Shown: positions 1-11,446, counted from the stretch's first letter. The stretch is DNA of 64,000 nt from Clitoria ternatea (GCA_037962975.1 CM075669.1:109074501-109138500), one strand, 5' to 3'. The notes: generated by a model from the letters alone, not told the origin. Numbers and translations: made by a program.

Positions 1-1159
1 CTGAAGCAGTCGTAGCCTCGTCCTTTAGGAGTCCACACGAGCACTCCCACTAGAATCGCAACACTTGCCAACTGCTAGTTTGACAGTGTGTAGCTCTTGC
101 AACTTTTGCGAATTTGTGTCTCACTTGAGTGAACGGCCTATGAGCATCTTATGCTCTATTTATAGGCTTAGGTTTGACCTAATTTGTTCTCTCTAAAATT
201 GGGCTCCTTACTCATTCCAAATGAGTTAGGCCCAATAGCTTTATTTTAGTCCAACTAAAATAAGACAACATTTTCTGATGGGCTTACTCTATGTGTGTGA
301 CCCTACAGGTAAAATACTCGGTCATATTAATAATAAATTATTTTATTATTAATATAAAATAAGAGCGGCATCTAGCAATGCATCATTATGTCCGAATATT
401 ATCAATATAACCTATAAGTGATAATTATTTAATATGTTTGTTCCTTTTGTCACGATATCCTAATTGGGCCCAAGGCATGGTCGCGTCATCCTTGTACGGC
501 CCAATTTATTTTACTTGATACCGGAGTAGACTGAATCCGAATAAATATCTAATATTTATTCTTTCTAGCATGGCCATGCATTTTTTTAGTCTTACTCCAT
601 CAAGTGGCCTATAGATATCACTCCTGTCACATAGGAGAGACAAATCCCATCTACATCACTCACATCCCTCTGTATAATTTGTTCATTGCCTAATCACAAC
701 CTTTATAGTCCTCTTGTTACAGAAGACGTTTAATTGTATTAAAACAATAAACTCCTCATGTAGGAATCGTAGTGACTTCAGGTCGAAAGACTACATATAC
801 CATTATCACATTGAGAATCGTTTATGACAATCATGTAACGATCCATGCAACGTTCTCATGGTGGGTCTGTCCAGTACATCATTACTCTTAATGTGTACCC
901 ATGTGAAGACTTGATATCATCTATATCTATGATCTGTGAGATCAGGTCATCAGTACACTCACACACTAGTCTCAGTGTATTTACATGTCCCTATGTAAAT
1001 ACTTGACTAGGGACATTTTAGGGATAATTTTTATATGACCTATTACTCCAAGGATAAATACATTTTAGAACAATTTTAAACTGAAATATTTATTTTATTG
1101 ATAAGCATAAAAATGATACAAATGAAAAAGCATAAAAGCTCATAGTGCATACACCAACA
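1..1159 (-). mobile_element. X-family LTR, cut by window edge
   Basis: This stretch matches 23031-24176 almost throughout, including the segments with AACTAAAATAA, the CACGATATCCTAATTGGGCC block and the final GTGCATA...ACA. The other copy is a solo LTR with clean ends, so this is a second LTR missing its left part beyond the window. A TATA box (TATAAATAG on the minus strand near 153-164) and a GAGCAT-CTT-ATGCTC hairpin beside it suggest minus-strand transcription. It ends at ...CCAACA, next to a CACTA remnant. Whether it is a solo LTR or part of a longer element cannot be seen. Superfamily uncertain; Ty1/copia is my guess. Confidence 0.8.
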
Positions 1160-1327
1160 CATGGTAGGCAGGATATTTTGACTACCGCCATCCGTAGGCC
1201 AGAGCACCCAGGAAGGGTGCGTACTGTTGGTCGAGGCGTAGGTAAGTTGTAAATAATTGTATCCTTTCATTTTGTTATCTATTAAACAATTATGGGCTAA
1301 TCATTCATATTTCACAGGCCTCTAGAG

Positions 1328-3174
1328 CTATTATGTTGCTCTCGACCCTGCCCCCTCCATCGAGAAGTTGGTAGAGCAGAAGGTGGCTGTTGTTAAAGCT
1401 GAGTATCAGGAGGAGATTACGAAGCTCCAGCTGGAGATGGCCCGATTCAAGGAGGAGATAAAAGCCTCACTCAGCCACCACCAGGAGACTACTACACCAG
1501 CTACTGACCCACAGGTTAGATTCCTTATTCTATTTAACTGTTTGTTGTTTGTAATCATTTTCTTTCATTGTTGAATAACTTCTACTTGATATGTAAATAT
1601 TTAGGTATGGAGGGTTAACACTAAGGGGTCGTCCGCTGTAACTGACCCTGACGATGATGGGGTCAAGGTTGCAGATACCCGTCAATGTGACCTGTTCATT
1701 GATGGGTCAAAAGAGCCAGTTGCCACTGGCATGGTCTACAACTTAGGCCCTTTGGTTCACCATCAGTCATTACCTGATGGAATGTCTAGGGTCTCTATTA
1801 TGCTCGTCCTTGAAAAGGATACTGTTGTGCCAGTGGCAACTCCAGAGGTGAAGACCGCCGGTTAGGCGGTGGGCCACTTTCTGATGTGGCCCAACATACT
1901 TCTGTCGGTTGCTCTTATACAGGTAAAAACCTGAAACATTAACTAATTTTGTTATATTGTCAATTATGGTATAAATTGTGATGGTTGTCAATTGTTCAAC
2001 AGGAACCAGCATTGAAGGAGCCAGACCCCAATTCGATCTAGATGCTATGGCAGAGCGGGGATGAGCTAGGAGAGAATGCTCTTCAGGCCCCATGGAGGCC
2101 ACTGGTGTTCGGCTGTCCAAGTTCACTACCGGTTTACATTACACGGAGTGACTTGTATGAGATTATGATGGGGACGACGATGCTTAACATCTCCATCATT
2201 CAACTGTGGGAGCTGTAAGTGTATTATTTTATGTCCAATTTTCTCATTATACAAGTTATTTGTCGCTAACCATGTCTTAACTTGTTTAGGTTTCTGACAA
2301 AAATCTGTGTGGACTTGGGTTTCGATGGAACTTATGGTTTCTTAGAGCCCTCTTTCATACAAAGGCAAGGAAACAATAAGGAGGACACCCAGGCATACAT
2401 CCAGAATTGGATGTTTGAGTCTAGGAAAGGTGTATACATGGGACCGTATCATAAAGGGTAATATTCTATTCCATAATTATTGTCCATTAATTTTTGCATT
2501 TTGAAGTCTTACTTATCACTGGTAACTGCAACGCTCATTGGACGCTTGTGGTGATCTGTCCCCGGGCTTATCTTGCTTTGTTTTTGATACTATGTACGGG
2601 ACAGTTCCACAAGACCTAAAAAGTATAGTAGACGAGTAAGTTAATCCCTAAAAAAAGTAAAAATTTGATTACATCATTTTTAGACCTATACGATTCTAAC
2701 TTATCTTGTGTTTTATTTGACATAGGGCGGTGGTTGGATACAATTGACTGCTTAGAATTAAGTCCAGCGGAAGAAAAGTTGCGTGGGTGCACCGAAAAGT
2801 AAGTCAATCGTATTCATTCAAATCTTCAATATATATTTTTTAAGTTGCGAATTCACTTATTCTTTATTTTATGTCCATTGTAGTCTTATAGGCAGGAGGG
2901 TAGCTTCGAGTGTGGCTATTTCGTCATGCACACCATGCTGACCATCATCCAACAACATTTAGTAGATGGATGGACAGATGTAAGTCTCATCATTTGGACT
3001 AGTTTTCTACCAATTTCATCAAATTCATGTAATAAATATAGCTTTTGTTCTAATTGTTATGTGCATTGTTTGCAGTACTTCCAGGACCGGTCATACCTCT
3101 CTAAGACACTTGTAGATAATGTTAGAAACCAATGGGCCGCATACTTCATTAAAGTCAAGAAAGGACTTAACTAG
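1328..3174 (+). pseudogene. CACTA-associated Ulp1-like cysteine protease, broken
   Basis: Exon-like blocks separated by short introns with GT/AG borders can be followed. First comes a coiled-coil-like stretch (near 1350-1514: KLVEQKVAVVKAEYQEEITK). Next is a block at about 1605-1920 with the conserved KEPVATGMVYNLGP and PDGMSRV strings, then blocks at about 2004-2216 and 2290-2458 (GTYGFLEPSFIQ, YIQNWMFESRKG). The protease core follows: HWTLVVICP (His, near 2535), FDTM (Asp), RQEGSFECGYFVM (Gln and Cys, near 2890-2930), and a last exon ending NQWAAYFIK at 3174. These are the C48 catalytic residues in order. It is dead: in-frame TAG near 1863 and 2041, a frameshift after VICPRAY, and another stop near 2742. 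Exon borders are by eye. Confidence 0.8.
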
Positions 3175-3436
3175 ATATAGGATCTTTATTCTCTTATATA
3201 TGTATCTAGTGTAAGATTTAGGGTTTACATTTTATTAGGTTACATTCATTTGAATTGTATAAATGTTCATTTTTTAGGTTGTTATGGATTGATATCAAAT
3301 TAATGTTATATACATACCATTCTTTTTATATATTGTTGCTGGATATGCTGGGATATACTGTATATTGTGTTGGTTGTCTGATTGCAGGTTTGGGAAACAA
3401 TAAAACAGAAACCATATTAAAAAAACCTCATTATTT

Positions 3437-3776
3437 AATCACGGTTATGGTAACAACCGTGATTATAGACCCTATTTATCCACGGTTACTACCATAACCA
3501 TGATTATACATAGTCTGTAAGTGAAGTTTTATGACTACTTATATTCACGGTTATGCTAGACAACCGTGATTATACATAGTCTGTTATATTCACGGTTATT
3601 CTCGACAACCGTGATTAAATATGTTCTTATTTAATCACGGTTACGAACAACCGTGATTACATATAATTTATAACCACGGTTGTTAACCGTGGTTAAATGC
3701 CCTCATCTATTACCACGGCTGCAACAACCACGGTTTATTAACCGTGATTAAAGGCCATTTTTAACTGTGATTATAT
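3437..3776. repeat. CACTA subterminal hairpin array
   Basis: About six inverted pairs of a core close to AATCACGGTT...AACCGTGATT stand head to head, for example arms at 3437-3446 and 3455-3464. Loops are short and the array runs to the terminus. Arrays of short repeats just inside CACTA ends are known binding sites for the element's own TNPA-like protein. Here each pair could also fold as a hairpin. Confidence 0.8.
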
Positions 3777-3794
3777 CCACTTTTTCCACTAGTG
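3777..3794 (-). repeat. CACTA right terminal inverted repeat
   Basis: Read on the minus strand the end is CACTAGTGGAAAAAGTGG, a CACTA-type terminus abutting the hairpin array. The matching left terminus is not in the window, so the 3 bp target duplication cannot be tested. Confidence 0.8.
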
Positions 3795-4530
3795 AACTAT
3801 CAATTGGCATATAATACAAAATTATGTTAAAGACGGTTAGTGGATGTAACAAAATTACTCTAGAACACCCCATAGAGTAAAGTAGGGGAAAAAATGGTGC
3901 CTGAAATATGAATTGCGGGAGAGGATAAGGCGGTAGAGATAATAACCGGAGCCCATTGCATTGACGATGATGTCAAAGGATAAACCAAAGTTGAAGCCTT
4001 CGATTTGGACATGGTCGCAGAGGAAAGCGAGGTTGTAATTGAGAGCACGTAACTCAGTGGTGCTTCGATCGCTGTCAGATGAAGGAGGAATTGTGATTTT
4101 GGGTACTAAGGCTTATCCATTACGATGCTTCAATTCAGTTCAAACACTTTCTCGGTTATTATTTTCTTTGGTTCTTTGTCGATTTCCTGCATTGTTTAGT
4201 ATTAACAACCAGTCGTCGTCTCCACAGATCATTTGATCATGTTATCAGAGAAGCACTACACTCACCAGGTTCAGAGAAGACGACTACGCTTGTGAGATTC
4301 AGAGAGGTTCAGAGAGAAGGACTTCTGTGAGGCAATGAAGGCGTGAATTATTTTAATAAAAATAAAAGAGGGAATACATACCGGCCATTAAATATAACGT
4401 GTCAATTTTTCTAAATAAAATTACCGGGGGTTGCAAAATACGACACAAAATTTTTAGTCAAAATATATTACGGGGGTTTACAGCAACCGCCAGTGCTAAA
4501 CCTCCCCTAAAAAACAAATTTCTAGTAGTG
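3795..4530 (+). mobile_element. Second CACTA-type right end with unrecognised inner sequence
   Basis: The minus strand at 4530 reads CACTACTAGAAATTTG, a typical CACTA-superfamily terminus. The 150 bases inside it carry GGGGTTTACAGCAACCGCC-like subterminal sequence. Further in (3860-4330) short open frames occur on both strands but I recognise no protein; a captured gene fragment is possible. No left end was found. Confidence 0.5.
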
Positions 4531-5534
4531 TGGGGCAAGTTATTTCTTTTAATTCTTTATTTGCTAGTTTTATCCAATTTTATATGTGCATACATTGTGA
4601 AAGTGAAGTCTTATTATTGCAAAAGTTTCCTTGGAAAATTAGGAAATATGATTACTACTTTTACAAGCTTGCTGACAGATGCTTGCTGCAAAAAATGAGA
4701 AACTTCGATACCATATAATTCATCTTGAGATTAGTCAAGGTTGTTGATCCAAAGGCAGAGCAAGTGAGTATTACAAATCTTTCTTTCAGTTATAAAAAAA
4801 ATATTTTCTTGATTAGTAAGACTTATATTATGATAATTATGTTATGTGAAACCTTTGGTGTTTTGGAAAGAGGAGTTTTCTTGCATTAGCCATAACATTC
4901 TTTGTTAGAGTATGCTTCTCTCAATTCTCACCAGCATTTAATTTGGAAACTAATGACCAGTGGCACACTTTGAAGAAATGGGTTCCTCACTTGACTATAT
5001 GAAGATTTGATTATCATAATTTTTATATTTTTCTTTTACTTAATCAGTAGTTTTACCTTGTCTATTGTGGAAGTTATTTTTCATTTTAAGTGCTACACAA
5101 CAGTTAAGAAATAATAATGATAATATTTCTTTTACTTATATAGTTGTTTGGGTTTCAAATTGATGGAAGGAATTATTTTCTAGAAGTGTGTAGCTCGGTT
5201 TTAAATTATTAAGCATAATTTTTTTATAATTGACAAATGGCGGTTAGTAAAAAAACTATATTTTTATGGTGCTTCAAACCGACGTTATTCCATTCTTTAT
5301 ACATCTATGTAACTGCCACCTTAAAGGCGGTTATAATCTTGCAATAAGACGCCAAAAAATTGTCGTTATATTACCAGTTATACTTTTTCCATTTAGTGAA
5401 AACTATCGGTAAATATTTAGTTGTTGCAAATTTTATAGGCAGTTTAAAACCCCCAAAGTCACTTTGGCAACTATTCAAATAGTCGGTAAACCCATTTAGA
5501 AAACATCGTTAAAAAGTGAATTTCTTGTAATATA
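4531..5534. other. AT-rich DNA with two degenerate CACTA-type ends
   Basis: No gene is visible. At 5382-5398 the sequence ACTTTTTCCATTTAGTG closely resembles the first element's right end at 3778-3794 and is preceded by GGCGGTTA repeats. At about 5515-5534 GTGAATTTCTTGTAATAT looks like a second eroded end. Both point the same way as the ends at 3794 and 4530. Confidence 0.4.
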
Positions 5535-5978
5535 TGGTCACAGGCATAGAGTGAGCTTACCATAGGGTGTTTTTATTTTAGTTGAACTAAAATTATAACT
5601 ATTGGACATAACTCATTTATAATAAGTAGAGAGCACAATCACTAAATAGTGCTCATTAGGTCAAACCTGAGCTTATAAATAAAACATCAGATGCTCAAAA
5701 GCCATATTTTTATGATACATAAAATTTCATAAATTGTTGCAGATGTCGTGCTCTGTCGAACTAGTATTTGTACACATGAATCTGATAGGAATACTCGTGT
5801 GGATTTCTATAAAGATGAGTCTACTTTGACTCATTATCAAAGGTTCTACACTACAAGAGGTATGTTTTAAAGGTTCTTAAACTATATCTTGATTTGGTTG
5901 TTTTAAAACATGGATTTTTGCAATGACCTTTGGAAATCCTTGTATTTCTACTTCCTGACCATTAGGGATTCCCTTACA
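5535..5978 (+). mobile_element. Degenerate X-family LTR fragment, opposite orientation
   Basis: This matches the reverse complement of 1-300 and 22896-23330 block by block: TTTAGTTGAACTAAAAT, GGTCAAACCTGAGC, the TATA box CTTATAAATA near 5672, CGTGTGG, and the end ATTAGGGATTCCCTTACA. The left two thirds of the LTR are missing, cut where the eroded CACTA-type end stops. It is far more diverged than the other two copies, so it is older. Confidence 0.7.
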
Positions 5979-7769
5979 CGTCTGTTGACAAGGCAATGGG
6001 AACCTTGAACTTATATGCATAGTGTGTTTTTAAAGACCCCACATGTTTAATTATTCATTTCAAAATTTGTTCTATTTTAAATATATTTAATTTCTTAATT
6101 ATTTGATAATTAACATGTTGTATGGTGAATAGTTATAGTCTTAGAATTTTAAATTCATTTACACACAACTTGGGTATTGTGCCTTTCTCTATTTTGTGGT
6201 ACTTTCACTTATATTTTGTAATCTTGATCAGGCTGAGACAACAAGAAGGAGACTTAGAAGAAAGTTAGAGTGGTGACTTTAAAAAATGTTAACCTTGAAA
6301 GAAACCCAGGAGTAATGTCACCATAATTCCTTTTGGTCTTATTTTATTTTTCTAGGAAGACCTTAGCTATCTCACAATTTCAATTGCATGTTTTAGGGTT
6401 AATTTTATGTTAAAGCATTTAGCGAAAGTCAATAAAGAAGTTAAAATACCTCAAATATAAAAGTCAATCCTACCAATAAGTAACAACGTCAAACTTGATA
6501 TAGATAAAGTACAGGTCATGCCATAAATTATTTATGTTTAGCAGGATATGATTAGATAATTGGATTACCCAAGTGTGACTTGTCGAGTTTTATTTAAATC
6601 AATAACTTTCAATTGAATTGGAATAGCCTAAAGACATGAATATGAAGACTAAAATGTATTTTGATAAACAACACTTATCAACTCTAATTTCAATGAAATA
6701 TAGGTTTTACTAAAACAAGATGCCTTCATTAATATTAGTAAGGGGTGATGGATAATTAGATTATCCAACTGTTAGTTATTAAACTTAACTTGGTAAGTTC
6801 AATCAGATTATCCTCAAGACTTAAGGACTATCCTTAAGAAAAAGGAAGTGGCGGTGTGTCATGTTTGGCCTATCCTTGGATCACCCGTTAATAGATATTA
6901 GATACCATATGTAATCAACCATAAATTCTGAGTTGTAAAAGGCAACATGAGTAAATGGAGACTTATAATATGATCGTACACAGACTCTATCAAGGCGAGT
7001 GTTGTCTAATACATAGTGATGTATATGGGACTATAGGAACAATGAATAGAAGTGCTTTCTTATACTTTATCATACTTACTGGAAAGTTCAGTAGGTATAT
7101 ATTTGTGTGAAACAAGTTACGAATTCTTTGAAAACTTCAAAGAATTCCAAATGAAGTAAAAAATCAAATTCGCAAGATAATTGAAGATTTAAATAAGATT
7201 GAGATAATAAATATTTGAGTTATAAGTTTAATGACTATTTAAGAGAGTGAGAGATTACTTCTTAACTTACTCCTCATTGAATGCAAACATATCATCTCTA
7301 AGAAAATAAGTCAAAGTTTGTTAGACATGGTTTGATTCCTGATTGATCTATCAAACATCCCTGACTTCTTCAACGTTAAACTTTATTGATAGAAATTTTA
7401 ACATTTCATCGTGTTTCATCTGTTGAGAAGACCATGCAGATCACATCTCTGTAGTAGATGGTGTTAGAGAAGCGACAAAGTACGTGGGAGGCGCTAAGCC
7501 GACATGATGACATGTTTTCCTTGCTTACGGCATACCTTAGTCCGCCACCATCTAGTTATTTCGAGCAACAATAATAACCCCTGTCCCTCTTCCCCCTTAT
7601 TATCCCCCTCTATTTGACATTTGTATTCTAATTTTATATATTCATTTCTTACATTTTTTTGTATATACATAGATTTTGATTATTATTGTGTACAATTTTT
7701 CTTTTATTTATAATTGTTGTGTACACGTTATATAATTGCTGCGTACAATTATGCTTTTACTTAAAAATG
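5979..7769. other. Unrecognised AT-rich interval
   Basis: I see no coding region, RNA gene, LTR pair or tandem repeat. A TATTTAAGAGAG near 7240 could be a promoter of an old LTR, but no partner copy exists in the window. Confidence 0.4.
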
Positions 7770-8023
7770 AAATATTTTTTAAAATTTTGGTAATAACCTA
7801 CCAAACACAAAAATATTAGCAACGAATTTAGAGACCCTAATTTGTTGTCATTAATTCTAAGGGTCAGAGACCCTAATTTATCAACGAGTATCCTTTGTCA
7901 CTACTACAAGTTTAGAGACCTTGTTACAGTGATGGCACCTTTTTGTCACTAACATTATACCATGTGTATAAAAAATATATGCGTACTTTTTTGTTGTACA
8001 TAGCGACAGGAATGTGAATCTAT
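7770..8023 (+). mobile_element. CACTA-like sequence, left of element F
   Basis: Repeated AGAGACCCTAATTT units and CACTAC/TGTCACTA strings resemble subterminal CACTA sequence. The piece shares TCACTA...ATTATACCAT.TGTAT with 41760-41790, on the far side of element F. The last five bases, TCTAT (8019-8023), are the left target duplication of F. The two pieces were therefore contiguous before F inserted. Confidence 0.5.
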
Positions 8024-8767
8024 TGTTAACCAAGTGGCCTCAATGACTCAAGAAAGGGGTGAATTGAGTATTAAAACTTTTGTTTGGAATGCCTTTGAAA
8101 TTGATTCTTAGTTCATATTTAGTGCAACAAAAGTAAGAATGATGATAATCAAGCAACCATTATACCAAAATAAGTATACAGCAATATATCAAACAGGTGG
8201 TGTGCAGAAGTAAATCTCAACATTAGATGTGATAATCTTCGTAGGGTTTAAGTTTAAGCAATTTATCAAATAGTAAATGTGCATAAGTGTAAAGGAGTTC
8301 AAGGAAGAGAAAATTGCAAACCGATATACTAGTTCCACCACTTCCACTTATGGTGTACGTCTAGCCTTTTAAGCAAACCATTTAAAGGATTCCATTATTG
8401 AAGATTAGAGATACAAGCTTTGAGCAATTGCAGCTTCCTAGTGTCCCACACCAAAGAACTCAATCCTTACAAGCACAAGGGCAACCCACCTAATCTCTCA
8501 GTCTCTCAATAACCCAAAGGTGGAACCCCAACCTTTGAAACAACTCAAATCTTAGGTTTAGTGAAAAGTATTACAATAATTAACTCTCAATAAAGTAGAT
8601 ATACAAATTGAAGCACTCAATATAGCAACTCACAAGGATATATAAATCTGAAACCTAGAGCTGTAGAAAATGATCCTCAAAACAAGAATACAACTAAATT
8701 GATTACAAGCTATTCACCTCTTGTTGTTGTGTTGTGGTTGTGTGTTTCGTACTTGAGTTCAAGTTCT

Positions 8768-8775
8768 ATTTATAG
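8768..8775 (-). promoter_or_regulatory. F LTR TATA box
   Basis: Minus strand reads CTCTATAAATAGAAC. It lies 108 bases downstream of the palindrome cluster and is kept in the right LTR near 41112-41122. Confidence 0.7.
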
Positions 8776-8882
8776 AGCTAGAAAGTCTTCTAGTCGTTGC
8801 ACAAGTTGCTCCAATGAAGATAATGGAGTATAAGGCACTATTTCTTTATTTAAGGAGTTGTCAAAAGGTATTCCCCATTGTA

Positions 8883-9181
8883 TGAATCGATTCACAAGTG
8901 TGCATAAATCGATTCACAAGCTACTATTTCCAAAAAATTCAATTTTCCACATGTATGAATCGATTCATGATATGCTTGAATCGATTCATAGCTTAGGATT
9001 CACATGAATCGATTCACTCTGTTACTTGAATCGATTCACATCTTCCTGGATTCCTTAGAGGTGTTTTCCAAGTACATGAATCGATTCACTTTGTTCATTG
9101 AATCGATTCAGAGCTTACTGACTTATTGAACTTGAATTTCCTTTCATATGAATCGATTCACTTGGTCCTTGCATCGATTCA
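8883..9181. repeat. Ten TGAATCGATTCA palindromes in five pairs
   Basis: Sites start at 8883, 8905, 8956, 8977, 9005, 9027, 9077, 9099, 9149 and 9170. Within pairs the spacing is 22, 21, 22, 22 and 21 bases; pair starts are 73, 49, 72 and 72 apart. The right LTR keeps all ten (41231, 41253, 41304, 41325, 41355, 41377, 41427, 41449, 41499, 41520) with the same 22, 21, 22, 22, 21 spacing although several sites carry point changes. The cluster occupies U3 upstream of the TATA box. Confidence 0.9.
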
Positions 9182-9373
9182 CAAGCTTCTGTTTGCCAAT
9201 CTTCATGAGTTTTTGATCTTTGCATGACATGTGTTGAGTCATGGCTTGTTCCTTTGGTCCTTATGCATTGATTTCTTATATTTTCTTCATTGTAATGATC
9301 TTGTTCCTCTTGATGCTTGAATCTATGTCATGTGCCTTGTCATTATCAAAACCTGTTGCATCATAAAAACACA

Positions 9374-9388
9374 TTCTCCCCCTTTTTG
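9374..9388 (-). other. F polypurine tract
   Basis: Minus strand AAAAAGGGGGAGAA directly before the LTR start TGTGTTTTT, the usual plus-strand primer position. It fixes the element's orientation. Confidence 0.75.
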
Positions 9389-10111
9389 ATGATGACAAGG
9401 AATGTACATCTCTTGGAGGTGTTAGTTTCATAATGATTCAAAAATACATCTTCTTATTCATGGAATTGATACCACTTATGTAATTTGATATTACTTATTT
9501 TTGCCTCTTGTTTTAAAGCATTATACCACTTGTTCTTAAGCATTTTTGTCCCCTTAATTTGTGTTTCTAATTGAGGCGTGAAATGTATATTTAAAGCACA
9601 TTTTAACTTGATATCACTTGTTATTGATATATCACTTGTTTATATCATTTGTTTTATTTTGATACCACTTGTTATACTATTTGTTTTATTTTAATACCAC
9701 TAGTTAAAGCTTGTTAAATTTTGTTAAATCTAAGCATATCTCTCCATATAATATCAAGTCATAAATCATCATTATATAAATCTTTCAAGTCTTGATACCA
9801 CTTATATCGAAGCATGTAATTCTCACAAGTAATACATAATGTTCTATAATTCTCTCACCCTTTTGCATTATAATTCTATAAGCAAGCACGTAATCTCTCC
9901 CCCTTTGACATCATCAAAAATGAAATTGCAAACATAGGAGAGTTTGAAAGAGAAATAAGTAATTGTCATAATAGATAAACCAATGTCAAATAGTAAGATA
10001 AATCATAGACAAAACATAGTCCAACAAAGAAAAATATGAAACTAATGTGAATGTGTAAGAGAAGACATAAGCAAAAAATAATCCAACATATAGAAAATAA
10101 ACATAATCGAT

Positions 10112-11038
10112 CTAAGGCTGAAGGAAATAAAATGCAGTGATTTGTTGAGCGAGATCATCATATTTTGTAGTTAGGTCGGTCTCCAGCCTATCAAAGCGGG
10201 TGTTGAGTGTATCAAATCAATGATCAATATGAGCAGTTAGCCTATTAAACAATTCTTCAGTTAAAGGTGCAGCAGGCGGTATTGGTTCAGCAATGGGTTC
10301 AGGCTCAACAGGGGCTTCATCATCACTAGTTTGTGGAGTATGAGAAAAGTGAGACCAGATACCGTGTCTTTCATGCATGCCCATTTTGGTGAGATGTGAA
10401 CTACCAATAAGACTTTTAGGACTGACTAGCTCTTTGACTTTGTTTGTGAGATCAACGTGGAAGTGGCACAAAAGTTTGGTGATAAGAACAACATATGGAA
10501 GACAAGTGAGATTTTTGGCCTCAAGCATGTGTTGCTGAACAAGCTTGATCTAATTAATATGTTTTTGGTGCAGCATGGCCTATAGTAAAAGGGTTTGGCT
10601 TACCCGAGCATTGTTGTTTCCTTTGGGCAATAGGATCTTTACCAAGCAGTAGCGAATCAGGCGGTGGTTAATGTCAAGATCGCCAACGGTGCTCACTGAG
10701 GAGGATGACAAATGAAGGAACTCACGAGCAACAATACGATTATAGTCCCATTCAGGGGTTGGTTCTTTTCCAAAGAAGTCTACATTATTGAGAGGAAGCT
10801 TCCCAACTGAGTTCATGATAGTGTCATCAAGTACAATGGTGACACCTTTCACTTTGGCAATATATCGAGCATGTGATATGCGTAATGTGCAGTAGAAGGC
10901 TTGAATCAATTTAGGATATATATGGTTCTCCTCAAGTGCCACAAAATCCAATAGCTCTTGTTGTTTAAAGATTTCCAGGAAGAAAAAGTTAGAGGATTGG
11001 AAGAAGCCCATATCAAGCCAATGAGAGGGGATAAGCAA
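10112..11038 (-). pseudogene. Env-like / putative plant transposon protein ORF of element F
   Basis: One continuous frame of about 308 codons runs from ATG at 11038 to TAG at 10112, broken by two TAG codons (near 10577 and 10550) and one TGA (near 10214). All three could come from single C-to-T or G-to-A changes. Visible strings are IYPKLIQAFYCTLRI, VKGVTIVLDDTIMN, REFLHLSSSS, RLIRYCLVKILLPKGNNNAR and LTCLPYVVLITKLL. The C-terminus is charged and probably coiled-coil (DTLNTRFDRLETDLTT). It resembles proteins annotated as envelope-like in legume retrotransposons; I recall this from memory. Its place next to the 3' LTR matches the env-like ORF position in SIRE-type elements. I see no signal peptide or clear membrane anchor, so an envelope role is not shown. 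Confidence 0.6.
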
Positions 11039-11282
11039 TTTTTTAGAGAAGCTTTCTAAATATGTTGATAATTACTTTTGCGTATCAAAGAGGCGGGAAA
11101 GATTAGAAGTTTATGGAACGGAGGACCCAACAACGTTTACTCATCTCTTCTTCCTTGAGTAAGAGAAGAAAGCCATAGGAATAATGGGATTTGGAAGAAG
11201 GGGTTTTAGAGAGAAGGGAGAGCAAAAACTATAAGAGAGATTGAGGTTTTGCATGTTTTGATAGAGTGGAACAGATGAGGTG

Positions 11283-11446
11283 CTTAAATAACTGCGCATG
11301 AATCAATTCATGGGTTAGTATGAATCAATTCAGAGGTTGTTGTTTGGGGTTCCAATACGCATGAATCGATTCAAGGTGGGGGGTGAATCAATTCATTATA
11401 CGCTGCCTAATAAAGATTATGCAACCTAGTCGTATGAATCGATTCA
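11283..11446 (-). promoter_or_regulatory. Candidate internal promoter for the env-like ORF
   Basis: Minus strand has TATTTAAG at 11290-11283, about 245 bases before the env-like ATG. Directly upstream lie TGAATCAATTCA or TGAATCGATTCA sites starting at 11299, 11321, 11362, 11384 and 11435. The first two pairs are each spaced exactly 22 bases. Motif and spacing match the LTR cluster, where they precede a TATA box. Confidence 0.5.

Larger units (their letters stand above)
1160..3794 (+). mobile_element. CACTA (En/Spm) transposon, right-hand part
   Basis: The segment holds a decayed multi-exon Ulp1-like protease gene, then a subterminal array of inverted repeats, then a terminus ending in CACTAGTG. 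CACTA elements typically have CACTA terminal inverted repeats, subterminal repeat arrays and often a Ulp1/C48 protease ORF, so the three fit one element. The left end lies outside the window or behind the LTR at 1-1159. No TNP2-type transposase is visible here. Confidence 0.8.
8024..9373 (-). repeat. F 3' LTR, full length (1350 bp)
   Basis: Minus strand begins TGTGTTTTTATGATGCAACA and ends GGCCACTTGGTTAACA. Order on the minus strand: palindrome cluster (9181 to 8883), TATA box (8775 to 8768), then about 740 bases of R-U5. Its right neighbour is the purine tract of the internal region. Confidence 0.85.

Noticed and set aside
1770..2126. 118-codon minus-strand ORF
   Set aside because: Shadow of the plus-strand CACTA protease exons, whose conserved strings are clear.
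3860..4236. Captured host gene fragment in CACTA-like DNA
   Set aside because: Short frames on both strands but no recognisable domain; left as unrecognised.
8883..9181. CRISPR-like array from regularly spaced repeats
   Set aside because: Plant retrotransposon context, 12 bp self-palindromes, spacers of only about 10 or 38 bases, and the array lies inside an LTR present twice.
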